Shown: in pieces, positions 17,949 through 29,428 of the stretch | How the letters are laid out: each line of letters starts with the position of its first letter | Position numbering within the stretch: position 1 is the first letter of the stretch | Assembly: GCF_000143145.1 (NCBI RefSeq) | Contig: NC_014313.1 | Coordinates: 2,418,001-2,482,000, forward strand | Direction of reading: 5' to 3' | Length of the DNA: 64,000 bases | Source of the DNA: Hyphomicrobium denitrificans ATCC 51888 | GTDB taxonomy: Bacteria > Pseudomonadota > Alphaproteobacteria > Rhizobiales > Hyphomicrobiaceae | The notes under the pieces: model-generated | Told to the model about the DNA's origin: nothing | The model's input: only the letters and a program-made list of their open reading frames with translations | Databases searched by the model: none | Position numbers and translations under genes: made by a program

Positions 17949-20917
17949 GCTTCGGCCCGCTCGCATTTCTCAATCCCTGGCTGCTGGCGGCGCTCGTCAC
18001 GCTGCCGATCATCTATTGGCTGCTGCGCGCGGTGCCGCCGCGCCCGACGCAAGTTCAATTTCCGCCGACGCGCATTCTGGTCGGGCTCGAGAACGATGAG
18101 AAGACTGCAGAAAAAACGCCGTGGTGGCTGACGCTGATCCGGTTGATCGCGGCGACGCTCGTCATCCTGGCGCTGGCGGAGCCCATTCTCAATCCGTCGC
18201 GCGACGCGGCGCTCTCGGGTGAAGGTCCTGTCGTCGTCTTCGTCGACAACGGCTGGTCAGCGGCGTCGCGGTGGCCGGAACGCGTTCAGATGATTGACCG
18301 GATCATCGGCGAAGCGGAAAGCAAGGGCCGTCCGGTGATCGTCGCGGGAACGGCGGCGGCGACGCGATTGCCCGTGCTCAAGATTCAATCTCCGGCGGAA
18401 GCGCGGAGCACGGCTGCAGCGCTTGTGCCTGAACCCTTCGCGCCGGATCGCGGTGCGGCTGCCGAGGCTCTGAGGAAGGCGCTTGCTGAAGCAAGCGTCA
18501 AAAATCCAAGCATCGTCTGGCTGCAAGACGGCATCGATCACAAGTCGGACGTCGCCGGGGTTGTAAAGACGCTTACCGAACTCGCGGGCAATGGAACGAT
18601 CGCCGTTCTCGACGAGGCGCAGGGACGCGAGGCACTCGGCCTTGCAGCGCATCTCGGCGAGAAGGGAAAGCTCGAAGCGACCGTTCTGTCGCCGGGCGGT
18701 CCTGCGCGAACGGGCAGCGTGTATGCCTATTCCGCGCGCAGCGAGCGCCTTGGGGAAACCCCGTTCAAGTTCGCGGCGGGCGAGCGTTCGACGACCGTCG
18801 TCTTCGAGCTGCCGCTCGAATTGCGCAATCAGGTGGCGCGGCTGGAGATCGCGAGCGAGCGATCGGCGGGATCGGTCAGCCTGATCGATGCCGCGACGCA
18901 GTGGCATCGCGTCGGGCTTTTGTCGGGTGAAAGCCGCGAGGAGGCGCAGCCGCTGCTGGCGCCGCTCTATTACATCGAGAAGGCGCTCAAGCCGTACGCG
19001 GATATCGCGATCGCCAAGAATGCGAACCTGTCCGACGGCCTCGATAGCGTTTTCAAGCAGAACATTTCAGTGCTGATGCTCGCAGATATCGGCACGCTGA
19101 CGGGCGAAGCGGCGAAGAAAGTCGACGACTTCGTCAAGCGCGGCGGTCTGCTCGTGCGCTTCGCCGGGCCGCGTCTCGAAAAAGCGGGCGATGACTTGTT
19201 GCCAGTTGCGCTTCGCAGCGGCGGGCGGTCGCTCGGCGGCGCACTGTCGTGGTCGACGCCACAACCGCTCGCGGGATTTGACGAGAACAGTCCTTTCGCG
19301 GGGCTCACCATTCCCAAGGACGTGACGATCAACCGTCAGGTTTTGGCAGATCCCGCCGAACTGACGCCCGAAATCGAAATCTGGGCGCGGCTCAAGGACG
19401 GCACGCCGCTCGTCACGGCCGCCAAGCGCGGCAACGGACGTCTCGTGCTGTTCCACGTCACGGCGAATTCCGATTGGTCGAACCTGCCGATGTCGGGACT
19501 GTTTGTCGACATGCTGCGACGGCTCTCGACCATGGGAACGATCGGCGCGGCGCAGAGCGGTACAGCGACCGAGACGAATGCAAACGCGGGCGCAACCGAG
19601 ACCAACGACAGCAACGTGCTCGCACCGATCCGGACGCTCGACGGGCTCGGAGCGCTTCGCACGCCGCCTCCGACGGCAGAACCGCTCAAAGCCTCCGAGC
19701 TCGAAAAAACGGTGCCGAGCATCGAGCATCCGCCGGGCTATTACGGACAGCCTGCGAGCCCGCGCGCGCTCAATGTGCTGACGCCGAAAAGCACGCTTGT
19801 GCCGTTCCCGAGCCTTCCGGCCTCGGTAACGCGACTCTCCTATGACAACGGCGCGAGCACGGCGCTCAAGCCGACCCTGCTCGGCCTCGCTCTCGGACTG
19901 CTGTTCGCCGACATTCTCGCGGTTCTCGTTTTGCAGGCCGGCGGCATCGGCGGACTGTTTTCGCGCCGCTCGCATCCGCGCGCCGGTACGGCGGCGATGA
20001 TCGCCTTAGGAGCCCTCGCCTTCGCGGCTTGGCCGGACCATGTCCGAGCGCAAGATTTTTCGCCGCAAGATTTCCGGCAGCCGGATATTCAGCAGCTCGA
20101 CTCGTTCGCGCCGCGACCATCGACGGACACCACTCAGGTCGTGCGGCCAGGCAACCTTTCGGCCGCCGATAAAGCCGTCATCGAGGCCACGGGCAAAGTC
20201 ACGCTCGGCTATGTCGTGAGCGGCGACCGGACGACGGACGAAACGAGCCGCGCGGGTCTGGAAGGATTGGGACGCGTTCTGCAAACGCGCACGGCCGTCG
20301 AACCGGGCGAGCCGAAGCCGGTCGACATCAAGAAAGACGAGATTGCGTTCTATCCCATTCTGTATTGGCCGGTGCTCGACACCGCCGAAGCGCTGCCCGA
20401 TCCGGTCATCGCCAAGATCGACGCGTACATGAAGGAAGGCGGGCTCATTATTTTCGACACGCGCGACTATGGGCAAGGCGGCAGCAGCACGTTGCCGCTC
20501 GCGGGCAAAGGCGGATCGGCATTGCAGCGGCTGTTGAGCAAGCTCGACGTGCCGCCGCTCGAGCCTGTTCCGGAAAATCACGTCGTGACGAAGTCGTTCT
20601 ATCTGCTCCGTTCGTTTCCTGGCCGCTGGGATGGCGGGCAGCTTTGGGTGGAGGCGATCCCTAACAACGACGGCGATACGCATAAGGCACGCGTTTCCGA
20701 TGGCGTCACATCGATCATGATCACGTCGAACGATCTGGCCGCGGCGTGGGCGCTCGACGATCGCGGGCGTCCGATCTACCCGACCGTCCCAGGCGGCGAG
20801 ATGCAGCGCGAGATGGCGTTCCGCGGCGGCATCAACATCGTCATGCACGCGCTGACCGGCAACTACAAAGCCGATCAGGTGCACGTGCCGGCGCTGCTCG
20901 AACGGCTGGGCCAATAA
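17945..20917 (+). CDS. BatA-like / DUF4159 membrane protein, 990 residues
   Basis: The N-terminus has the BatA/aerotolerance-type opening, FLNPWLLAALVTLPIIYWLLR, and a second membrane segment near 60-80 (LTLIRLIAATLVILALAEP). A vWA-like region (VVVFVDNGWSA) and a long segment with amidotransferase-like folds follow. A membrane segment at about 645-670, then a signal-like stretch, precede a C-terminal DUF4159 domain (about 760-990) with GGLIIFDTRDYG and VTSNDLAAAWALDD-like blocks. Such proteins accompany MoxR and DUF58 in many Alphaproteobacteria; the function of the set is not established. It overlaps the DUF58 gene by 4 bases. Confidence 0.85.
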   Translation: MSFGPLAFLNPWLLAALVTLPIIYWLLRAVPPRPTQVQFPPTRILVGLENDEKTAEKTPWWLTLIRLIAATLVILALAEPILNPSRDAALSGEGPVVVFVDNGWSAASRWPERVQMIDRIIGEAESKGRPVIVAGTAAATRLPVLKIQSPAEARSTAAALVPEPFAPDRGAAAEALRKALAEASVKNPSIVWLQDGIDHKSDVAGVVKTLTELAGNGTIAVLDEAQGREALGLAAHLGEKGKLEATVLSPGGPARTGSVYAYSARSERLGETPFKFAAGERSTTVVFELPLELRNQVARLEIASERSAGSVSLIDAATQWHRVGLLSGESREEAQPLLAPLYYIEKALKPYADIAIAKNANLSDGLDSVFKQNISVLMLADIGTLTGEAAKKVDDFVKRGGLLVRFAGPRLEKAGDDLLPVALRSGGRSLGGALSWSTPQPLAGFDENSPFAGLTIPKDVTINRQVLADPAELTPEIEIWARLKDGTPLVTAAKRGNGRLVLFHVTANSDWSNLPMSGLFVDMLRRLSTMGTIGAAQSGTATETNANAGATETNDSNVLAPIRTLDGLGALRTPPPTAEPLKASELEKTVPSIEHPPGYYGQPASPRALNVLTPKSTLVPFPSLPASVTRLSYDNGASTALKPTLLGLALGLLFADILAVLVLQAGGIGGLFSRRSHPRAGTAAMIALGALAFAAWPDHVRAQDFSPQDFRQPDIQQLDSFAPRPSTDTTQVVRPGNLSAADKAVIEATGKVTLGYVVSGDRTTDETSRAGLEGLGRVLQTRTAVEPGEPKPVDIKKDEIAFYPILYWPVLDTAEALPDPVIAKIDAYMKEGGLIIFDTRDYGQGGSSTLPLAGKGGSALQRLLSKLDVPPLEPVPENHVVTKSFYLLRSFPGRWDGGQLWVEAIPNNDGDTHKARVSDGVTSIMITSNDLAAAWALDDRGRPIYPTVPGGEMQREMAFRGGINIVMHALTGNYKADQVHVPALLERLGQ

Positions 20918-20927
20918 GGACACGAGT

Positions 20928-23063
20928 TTGAACTGGTCGATTACATTCGCTCCGCTCGTTCCCAACCTGGTGCTGATCGCACTGGCGGCGGTCGCGATCG
21001 GACTGGTCATTGCGCTTCTCGTCCGGCGGTCGCGGGGTGCGCTGCTGCGGCTTGCGGCGCTGGCGGCACTGATCGGCGCGCTGCTCAATCCGATCCTGAA
21101 GGAAGAGCAGCGCGAGAGCCTCGACAACGTCGCGATCGTCGTCCTCGACGAAAGCCCGAGCCAGAAACTTTCCGACCGGACGAAGCAGCTTGAGGCGATC
21201 CGCAGCGACATCGAAGCGAAATTCGCAAAGATTCCGAACCTCAAGATCAAGTGGGTCAACGGTGGCGTTCCGGGCGAGCAGACGGCGCCGGGGACGAACC
21301 TCTTCACCGATCTCAACGCGGCGCTGAGCGATACCGCGCCGGACCGCATCGCAGGCGTCGTTTTCGTCTCGGACGGGCAAGTGCATGACGTGCCGAAATC
21401 GGCCGCGGCGCTTGGCTTCGACGCGCCCGTGCACACGTTGTTGACCGGCAAACCGGACGAATTCGACCGGCGGATCGAGATCATCGAGGCGCCGCGCTAC
21501 GGTCTCGTCGGGCAGTCACGTCCGATCGAACTCGCCGTGCGCGAGACCGGCAAAGCCCCGACGTCGGGCTCCGGAGCGGTGACGCTCAAAGTTCGCCGCG
21601 AGGGCCAGCCCGACGAAACGGTTCGCACAGAAATCGGCCGCAAGGTCACGGTCGACATGCCGATCCCGCACACGGGAACGAACATCGTCGAGATCGAGCT
21701 GGCACCGACGCCGGGCGAGCTGACAACCGCCAATAACCGCGCCGTCGTCGCGGCCGAGGGCGTGCGCGAAAACCTGCGCGTGCTTCTCGTATCGGGTGAG
21801 CCGCATCCGGGCGAACGGACGTGGCGGAACCTTCTCAAGTCCGACGCGGCGGTCGATCTCGTGCACTTCACGATTCTGCGGCCGCCGGAAAAGCAGGACG
21901 GAACGCCGATTAATCAGCTGTCGCTGATCGCGTTCCCGACGCGCGAGCTGTTCTCGGAAAAGATCAACGAGTTCGACCTGATCATCTTCGACAGGTACGA
22001 GCATCGCGGCATTTTGCAATTGCTCTACTACGACAACATCGCGCGTTACGTGGACGAGCATGGCGGCGCGCTGCTGGTCGCGGCAGGTGACGATTACGCA
22101 AGCGCCTACAGCATCTATCACACGCCGCTGTCGTCGGTTCTGCCTGCGGCTCCGACGGGGCGCGTACTGGAGATGCCGTTCCGCGCCAAGATCACGCCCG
22201 AAGGCCAGAAGCATCCTGTGACGCAAGGCCTGCCGGGCTGGAACGCGGCGAAAGTCGCGGATGCGTCGCCGCAGCCAACCTGGGGACACTGGTTCCGCCA
22301 AGCCGAAGTCACGGGCGAGCGCGGCCGCATCGTGATGACCGGCGCGGAGGACAAGCCCCTCCTCGTTCTCGATCGCAAAGGCAAAGGCCGGGTGGCGCTG
22401 CTGACATCCGATCAGGCATGGCTTTGGGCGCGCGGGTACGATGGCGGTGGGCCGCATACCGATCTTCTACGCCGTCTTTCGCATTGGCTCATGAAGGAGC
22501 CCGACCTTGAGGAAGAGCGGCTGATCGCATCCGCACGCGGCCTCAAGCTGACGGTCGAACGGCGATCGATGGATGACGAAATCTCGCCCGTGAAAATTCT
22601 CGGACCTGGCGGCGACACGACGGACGTCACGCTCACGCGCGCGACGGCGGAGCCCGGCGTCTGGCGCTCGACGATCGATGTCAAACTGCCCGGCCTTTAC
22701 AAAGCCGAGACACCGGCTTCGACGGGTGAGCTGACGGCCGTCGCCAACGCGGGCGTCGAAGATCCACGCGAGATGAGCGAAGTGACGGCGACGGACAGCA
22801 AGATGAAGCCGATCGCAGATGCGACGGGCGGCGGCGTTTTCTGGACGCGTACGGCAAACGGTTCGGCAACGGATATCGATGTGCCGCGCATTTCGATGAT
22901 GTCGTCGGCAAAGGTCATGGCGGGCTCGGGCTGGCTCGGGCTCAAGGACCGGCAGGCGTACCTGACGCGCGGCGTCAAGCTGACGCCGATGTTCAACGGG
23001 TTTGCAGCGCTCGCGGCGTTGCTGGCCTTGATCGCGCTCGCATGGTGGCGCGAAGGACGCTAG
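20928..23063 (+). CDS. Large membrane protein, vWA / amidotransferase-like
   Basis: 711 residues. Two N-terminal membrane segments (about 10-32 and 42-58) and one C-terminal segment (about 685-706, ending in WWREGR) bracket a soluble region. VAIVVLDESPSQKL resembles a vWA strand with a MIDAS-like DxSxS, though with Glu inserted. A class-I glutamine-amidotransferase-like fold (about 275-510) is suggested by LRVLLVSGEPHPGERTWRN and LLVAAGDDYAS, with no clear catalytic Cys. The start is TTG at 20928 with AAGGA six bases upstream. It follows the DUF4159 gene by 10 bases; the paired proteins look like membrane partners of the MoxR ATPase. Confidence 0.82.
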   Translation: MNWSITFAPLVPNLVLIALAAVAIGLVIALLVRRSRGALLRLAALAALIGALLNPILKEEQRESLDNVAIVVLDESPSQKLSDRTKQLEAIRSDIEAKFAKIPNLKIKWVNGGVPGEQTAPGTNLFTDLNAALSDTAPDRIAGVVFVSDGQVHDVPKSAAALGFDAPVHTLLTGKPDEFDRRIEIIEAPRYGLVGQSRPIELAVRETGKAPTSGSGAVTLKVRREGQPDETVRTEIGRKVTVDMPIPHTGTNIVEIELAPTPGELTTANNRAVVAAEGVRENLRVLLVSGEPHPGERTWRNLLKSDAAVDLVHFTILRPPEKQDGTPINQLSLIAFPTRELFSEKINEFDLIIFDRYEHRGILQLLYYDNIARYVDEHGGALLVAAGDDYASAYSIYHTPLSSVLPAAPTGRVLEMPFRAKITPEGQKHPVTQGLPGWNAAKVADASPQPTWGHWFRQAEVTGERGRIVMTGAEDKPLLVLDRKGKGRVALLTSDQAWLWARGYDGGGPHTDLLRRLSHWLMKEPDLEEERLIASARGLKLTVERRSMDDEISPVKILGPGGDTTDVTLTRATAEPGVWRSTIDVKLPGLYKAETPASTGELTAVANAGVEDPREMSEVTATDSKMKPIADATGGGVFWTRTANGSATDIDVPRISMMSSAKVMAGSGWLGLKDRQAYLTRGVKLTPMFNGFAALAALLALIALAWWREGR

Positions 23064-23086
23064 CTCGCGCCAAAGCCGGAGGAACG

Positions 23087-23884
23087 ATGGCCAGCTCTCA
23101 ACCTTATGGCGACACTCCGGTCGGAGTCATCGGCAACGACGACTACGGCCCGGCGATTGCGGCGCGTCTCGCGGCGTGCGGTTATCGCGTGCTCTATGGC
23201 GGATTGCCGGGCTCTCCTGCCGTGACGCGCGGCCAGCGGCTTGAACCTGCTTCGACGCCGACGGACGTTGCATTCGAATGTTCTCTCGTGCTCGTTGCGG
23301 TCGATGATACCGAAGCGATGCGCAATCTTCTCGTCGGCACTCCGGACCGGATGGGAATGGGCGCCGAGATGGAGCCGGGATCGGTCATCGTCGATATCGG
23401 CGCGCGCACGCCTCGCGAACTGCAAGCGCTTCTCGGGCTGCTCGGGACACGCGGCGTGGCCCTCGTCGATGCCGCCCTGATCGGCGGTTCGGATGCGGCG
23501 GCGGAAGGCCGGGCGAAGATCATGCTCGGCGGATATCCCGACTCGGTCGAAATCGCGGACAAGGTGCTTTCGCTTCTCGGTCACGTTGAGCGCACTGGGC
23601 CGCTCGGCAGCGCGCACGCGGTCGCGGCGCTGATGGGTTATGTCGAAGCCGCGCATGCGGTGGCGCGGGATGAAGCGTTAGCGCTCGGTCGTGCCTGCGG
23701 GCTGACACCGGAAGTTCTGGCGCGCATGCTTTCGGACGCCTCTCTGGCGCGCGCGTCGAACGTCACACGGATCGGGCGGAACGCGGATCTGGCGCGACGG
23801 ATTGCTCGGGATCGCGGGCTTAGCGCCGATATCATCGATCTTGCGGCCGAGAAACAGGCGCGGCAGCGCAGCGAAAATCGTTGA
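23087..23884 (+). CDS. 3-hydroxyisobutyrate-dehydrogenase-like protein, probably inactive
   Basis: 265 residues with the overall pattern of the beta-hydroxyacid dehydrogenase family. Two hallmarks are altered. The NAD(P)-binding glycine motif reads VIGNDDYG, so the middle glycine is Asp. The usual catalytic Lys motif (GxGxxxK) reads GSAHAVAALMG, without Lys. The substrate-loop block DAALIGGSDAAAEGRAKIMLGG is retained. It may therefore be a binding or scaffolding protein rather than an oxidoreductase. CGGAGG just upstream and a 23-base gap from the previous stop place it in the moxR operon. Confidence 0.8.
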   Translation: MASSQPYGDTPVGVIGNDDYGPAIAARLAACGYRVLYGGLPGSPAVTRGQRLEPASTPTDVAFECSLVLVAVDDTEAMRNLLVGTPDRMGMGAEMEPGSVIVDIGARTPRELQALLGLLGTRGVALVDAALIGGSDAAAEGRAKIMLGGYPDSVEIADKVLSLLGHVERTGPLGSAHAVAALMGYVEAAHAVARDEALALGRACGLTPEVLARMLSDASLARASNVTRIGRNADLARRIARDRGLSADIIDLAAEKQARQRSENR

Positions 23885-23975
23885 TGACCCGCTCTGGTGT
23901 CGCTGCTGCAATCGAGGACGGCGCGCGACTCGCGTAGACATCGGGCTGATACCGTGACCAGCCCCGAGGCGAGAG

Positions 23976-25592
23976 ATGTCCGCGCTTTTTCGAATTGTCT
24001 ATGCCACGCATGCCAACGGCACGCATCATAAACTGGCGCTCGACGGTCTCGACGCGATGCCGCGCAAGGACAAAGAGGCGTGGTCACGGGTCATGCTGAA
24101 GCATGTCGAGCGCTTTCTCGAAGGCTCGAAAGCTCCGGACGTCACGTTCAAGGATTTCAAGAATCACGTCTTGCACGTCTCCGAAAATTATTGGGGCGGC
24201 GCGCCGGAGAAGGCCGCCGAGTGGTACCGGCGGACGGTCAGCGAACTGCAAGCCGGCAATTGGCCGGATGCGGCTTACGCGGCGGGCGTGCTCAGCCACT
24301 ATTACACCGATCCCGTCATGCCGTTTCACACCGGACAGACGGAAGCCGAGAACGCCATCCATCGCGCCGCCGAGTGGAGCATCAATCGTTCCTACAATGC
24401 GCTGCGAGCGATCGGTGAAAAGCGGTTTGCGGATGTCGACGCGCCCGTGCCCACAGGAGCCAACTGGCTGAAAGAGTTTGTGTGCGACGGCGCTGAATAT
24501 TCGCATCGCTACTATGAGAAGCTGATCGCGCATTACGACATTCACAAGGGCACGGTACGGCCCGAGGACGGGCTTGATGACGTCGCGCGCACAATCGTCG
24601 CCGAACTGTTGATGTACGCGGCGAAGGGCTATGGCCGCGTGCTGGATGCGGCGATCTCGGAAGCGGGCGTCGCCGCGCCGGCGGTCACGCTCACCGCCGA
24701 GACGTTCCTGGCGATGACGCAGATCCCACGCAAGTTCATCGAAAAGCGGCTGTCGAACGAGGAAGACCGCAAGCTCGTCGCGGCGATCTACGACGAATTG
24801 AAAACAACGGGCCGCGTCGAGAATTCTCTGTCGGAAGATGACCGGACGATCCGCGATCTGCATCGCAAGGAAGTTCTGGAGCCGCAGCTTGCGCAACGAA
24901 ACGAAGTGCGCGCCGCGCGCGTTTCGGGCGCAGCCGTCCCCCTGATGCAGATGCCGCCCACGATCGCGCCGCAGGAGGAAGCGGTGCCCGCGCACGATAC
25001 GACCGCGCTCGAACTCGCGGTCGCGAAGTCCTCGCACATCGCGTCCGAGGTGACCGAGCGTCCACCCGCCTTGCCGGCACAGTCCGATAGTCCCGCAGCC
25101 GCTGCGCGCACGCCGCATCCGCGTCCGATCCCTGTTCGTCTGCCGGAAGAGCGAACCGAGGTCGGCCGCGCCTACCTGTTCGAAAGCGATGATCTCGAGG
25201 CTGCACCATCTATCGGACCGAAAATGGCGGAGCGTTTTGCTGCGGTCGGCGTGCATACCGTTGGCGATTTTCTTGAACGCGATGTGATGCAGCTTGCGGA
25301 TGACCTCGACGACTCGCGCTTCGACAGCGAGACGTTGACCGACTGGCAGGATCAGGCGCGCATGGTGATCGATATTCCGGGGCTCAGGGGCACGCATGCG
25401 CAGCTCCTCGTCGGCGCGGGGTATCGCACGGCAGAAGCGGTCGCGGAGGCCGATCCGGTCGTGCTTTCGGCGCATGTGCTGAAATTCGCCGCGACGTCGG
25501 CGGGGCGGCGCGTGCTGCGCGAGGGCCGTCCGCCGGACATCGAGAAAATCAAAAGCTGGGTCGGCGCCGCGAAGCACGCGATGGCGGCTTGA
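23976..25592 (+). CDS. Zinc-phospholipase-C-like domain fused to DUF4332
   Basis: 538 residues. The N-terminal domain (about 1-260) resembles zinc-dependent phospholipase C / S1-P1 nuclease: HVSENYWGG, then AAYAAGVLSHYYTDPVMPFHTGQTEAENAIH, provides His/Asp/Glu zinc ligands in the family spacing. There is no signal peptide, unlike secreted PLCs. A low-complexity linker (about 305-390) leads to a C-terminal DUF4332 region (about 395-538) with helix-hairpin-helix motifs: LEAAPSIGPKMAERFAAVGV and DIPGLRGTHAQLLVGAGY. HhH motifs usually bind DNA or proteins. It lies 91 bases after the dehydrogenase-like gene, probably still in that transcript. Activity is unknown. Confidence 0.8.
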   Translation: MSALFRIVYATHANGTHHKLALDGLDAMPRKDKEAWSRVMLKHVERFLEGSKAPDVTFKDFKNHVLHVSENYWGGAPEKAAEWYRRTVSELQAGNWPDAAYAAGVLSHYYTDPVMPFHTGQTEAENAIHRAAEWSINRSYNALRAIGEKRFADVDAPVPTGANWLKEFVCDGAEYSHRYYEKLIAHYDIHKGTVRPEDGLDDVARTIVAELLMYAAKGYGRVLDAAISEAGVAAPAVTLTAETFLAMTQIPRKFIEKRLSNEEDRKLVAAIYDELKTTGRVENSLSEDDRTIRDLHRKEVLEPQLAQRNEVRAARVSGAAVPLMQMPPTIAPQEEAVPAHDTTALELAVAKSSHIASEVTERPPALPAQSDSPAAAARTPHPRPIPVRLPEERTEVGRAYLFESDDLEAAPSIGPKMAERFAAVGVHTVGDFLERDVMQLADDLDDSRFDSETLTDWQDQARMVIDIPGLRGTHAQLLVGAGYRTAEAVAEADPVVLSAHVLKFAATSAGRRVLREGRPPDIEKIKSWVGAAKHAMAA

Positions 25593-25636
25593 CGGAGAGC
25601 GGCTCGCTGGCGTTGTGCGAGCGGAAACCGGCGTGG

Positions 25637-25656
25637 ATGGCCGCCTTCGCGGCCAT
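25637..25656. repeat. REP-like palindrome
   Basis: ATGGCCGC and GCGGCCAT form a perfect 8-bp stem with a CTTC loop, set in the context GCGTGG...GACGACG that is common in Hyphomicrobiales intergenic repeats. It lies after the phospholipase-like gene. There is no T-run. Confidence 0.5.
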
Positions 25657-25719
25657 GACGACGGATTTTGGCCGATCCCGACTTTCTTTGGCTCGCGATG
25701 ACTAAGCCGTTCGCCTGAC

Positions 25720-25748
25720 TTGCCATCGCAATTCAATCGAGCCACAAT
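25720..25748 (+). promoter_or_regulatory. Likely sigma-70 promoter of thiC
   Basis: TTGCCA (25720-25725), a 17-base spacer and CACAAT (25743-25748). The predicted start, about 25755, falls right before the riboswitch, which supports the call. Confidence 0.5.
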
Positions 25749-25760
25749 CGAACTGTTTCC

Positions 25761-27861
<2,101 letters not shown>

Positions 27862-27912
27862 GATTTCCAGCAGCAATTGCTTTCGGCGGCGGAGAAGATA
27901 AAGTCCGCCGCC

Positions 27913-28197
27913 ATGACAGCGTACCGCCTATTCCTATCCGTCGACATCGTCGCACTTTTCATCGCTCTCTATTTCTTTTTCGCCGGCATCAGCGATGGGT
28001 CGGTGTCGTCGTTCAACATCGTGCTTTGGCTTGCGGTGCTCGGCGGCCTGACGGCTGTCGTCGGGGTCGGGTATGGCCTCAAGACACGAGGACGAACGTC
28101 CGTGGGCGCGGCTGTGCTTGCAGTCGTCGCAATACCGGCAATTCTCGGCGGGCTATTTTTTCTTTCGATACTGATTGCTCAGCCGAGATGGAATTGA
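27913..28197 (+). CDS. Small membrane protein, unknown
   Basis: 94 residues with three predicted membrane segments: LFLSVDIVALFIALYFFF, IVLWLAVLGGLTAVVGVGYGL and AAVLAVVAIPAILGGLFFLSILIA. No known family is evident. The ATG at 27913 is chosen; a TTG at 27877 in the same frame is possible. It starts 52 bases after the thiC stop and could be in its transcript or independent. Confidence 0.6.
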   Translation: MTAYRLFLSVDIVALFIALYFFFAGISDGSVSSFNIVLWLAVLGGLTAVVGVGYGLKTRGRTSVGAAVLAVVAIPAILGGLFFLSILIAQPRWN

Positions 28198-28221
28198 GGG
28201 GCCGGGCGCAGGGGGGATGCG

Positions 28222-28632
28222 ATGGGGTTCAAGATTTACCAGCTTGGCGAATTGTTCGGCATTCTGCTGCTGCTCGGCGCGACCGCGACGCAGATGTTCT
28301 ATCTCGATCCGCTGAAGCGCGAGATCGAATGGCGGCTCGCCGCCTTCAGCACTCAGCAGTCGGCGCAGGTTCAGATCAAGGCGATCTACGACAATAGGAT
28401 CACGCTCCTGCAGGTGGCGAATGCGCCGGAGGAGAAGATCAAGGAAGCCGAAACGCTACGCGATCAGAGCATCGCGCATTATAAAAATTCCGATGCCGAT
28501 ATCGCCGATTACATGTTCGAGAAGACAGGCGTCGAAGATATTCTGCAATGGATCGTGCTTGCGCTGTTCGCGCTCGGCACCCTGCTCGCAGGCTTCGGGC
28601 GCGCCATGGAAATGCGAAGAACTCGCGGCTAG
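28222..28632 (+). CDS. Membrane protein with coiled segment, unknown
   Basis: 136 residues. A membrane segment at about 7-24 and another at about 109-128 flank a charged helical region (EIEWRLAAFSTQQSAQVQIKAI...) that may form a coiled coil. No family recognised. GGGGGGA five bases upstream supports the ATG. It lies 25 bases after the previous small membrane gene, suggesting co-expression. Confidence 0.68.
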   Translation: MGFKIYQLGELFGILLLLGATATQMFYLDPLKREIEWRLAAFSTQQSAQVQIKAIYDNRITLLQVANAPEEKIKEAETLRDQSIAHYKNSDADIADYMFEKTGVEDILQWIVLALFALGTLLAGFGRAMEMRRTRG

Positions 28633-28719
28633 GATCAAACGACGTTCGAACCGCCGGCCGCGACCATGTTTTTGACGCATCACACTTCTATCGGACGCTC
28701 GACAACGAAGGTTTGCAAT

Positions 28720-29346
28720 ATGCGAATGCGATTTGCCTCTGCCCTGCTCGCTGCCTTATCCGGATTGGCCGGATCGGCGGCGATTGCCGACACTCCGTCA
28801 TCGACGGTCATCGCGCCCGTGCTCGGGCAGCTGGTTGGGTTCACGCTTCCGGACGGGTTTGCGATCCAAAAGGAGGATGCCGACGCCACGCGGTATTTTC
28901 GACCCGCGCTATTAAAGGGCGAGAATTCCGACAACTGGACACAGATGATCAGCATCACCGGCGTCAAAGATACCGACAAAGATCCGACCAAGAATGCGCA
29001 GTTCATTGCCGCGAACATCTCGAGCAGCATTCAGAAGCTTTGCCCCGACACCTTCTCCGTCAAGCCATTCGGGCCGACGAAGATCGACGGGCAGGACGCG
29101 TTCGTAGCGGTGACGAGTTGCGGAAAGATCGAGCCGGACAAGCATAGCGAAACGGCGCTGACGGTCGCGATCAAGGCCCGCGAAGCCGTCTACACGATCC
29201 AGTGGGCGGAGCGCGCTCCGGCGAATGCGGAAAATCTGACGATTGACGAAAGCAAATGGAAAGCCCGACTGAAACAGATGGTGCCTTTCCGCATCTGTCC
29301 TGTCGTCGCCGGCGAAAAAGCGCCGTATCCAAGCTGCGTGAAATAG
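28720..29346 (+). CDS. Secreted protein, unknown function
   Basis: 208 residues. A signal peptide (about 1-22) ends at AAIADT. The mature part contains four cysteines (CPDTF, TSCGK, RICPV, SCVK) spaced so that two disulfides are plausible, as in small periplasmic domains. I do not recognise a family. GAAGG about 9 bases before the ATG at 28720 supports that start. No terminator is seen directly after it; the next transcript elements lie at 29429. Confidence 0.7.
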   Translation: MRMRFASALLAALSGLAGSAAIADTPSSTVIAPVLGQLVGFTLPDGFAIQKEDADATRYFRPALLKGENSDNWTQMISITGVKDTDKDPTKNAQFIAANISSSIQKLCPDTFSVKPFGPTKIDGQDAFVAVTSCGKIEPDKHSETALTVAIKAREAVYTIQWAERAPANAENLTIDESKWKARLKQMVPFRICPVVAGEKAPYPSCVK

Positions 29347-29428
29347 CTGAGCGCTTCGTCCCTCTTTGCAAAACGCGCGAACAGTGCGAGTCTTTCTTCA
29401 TCAGCAACAACCGAGAGGAGGTGATCCG

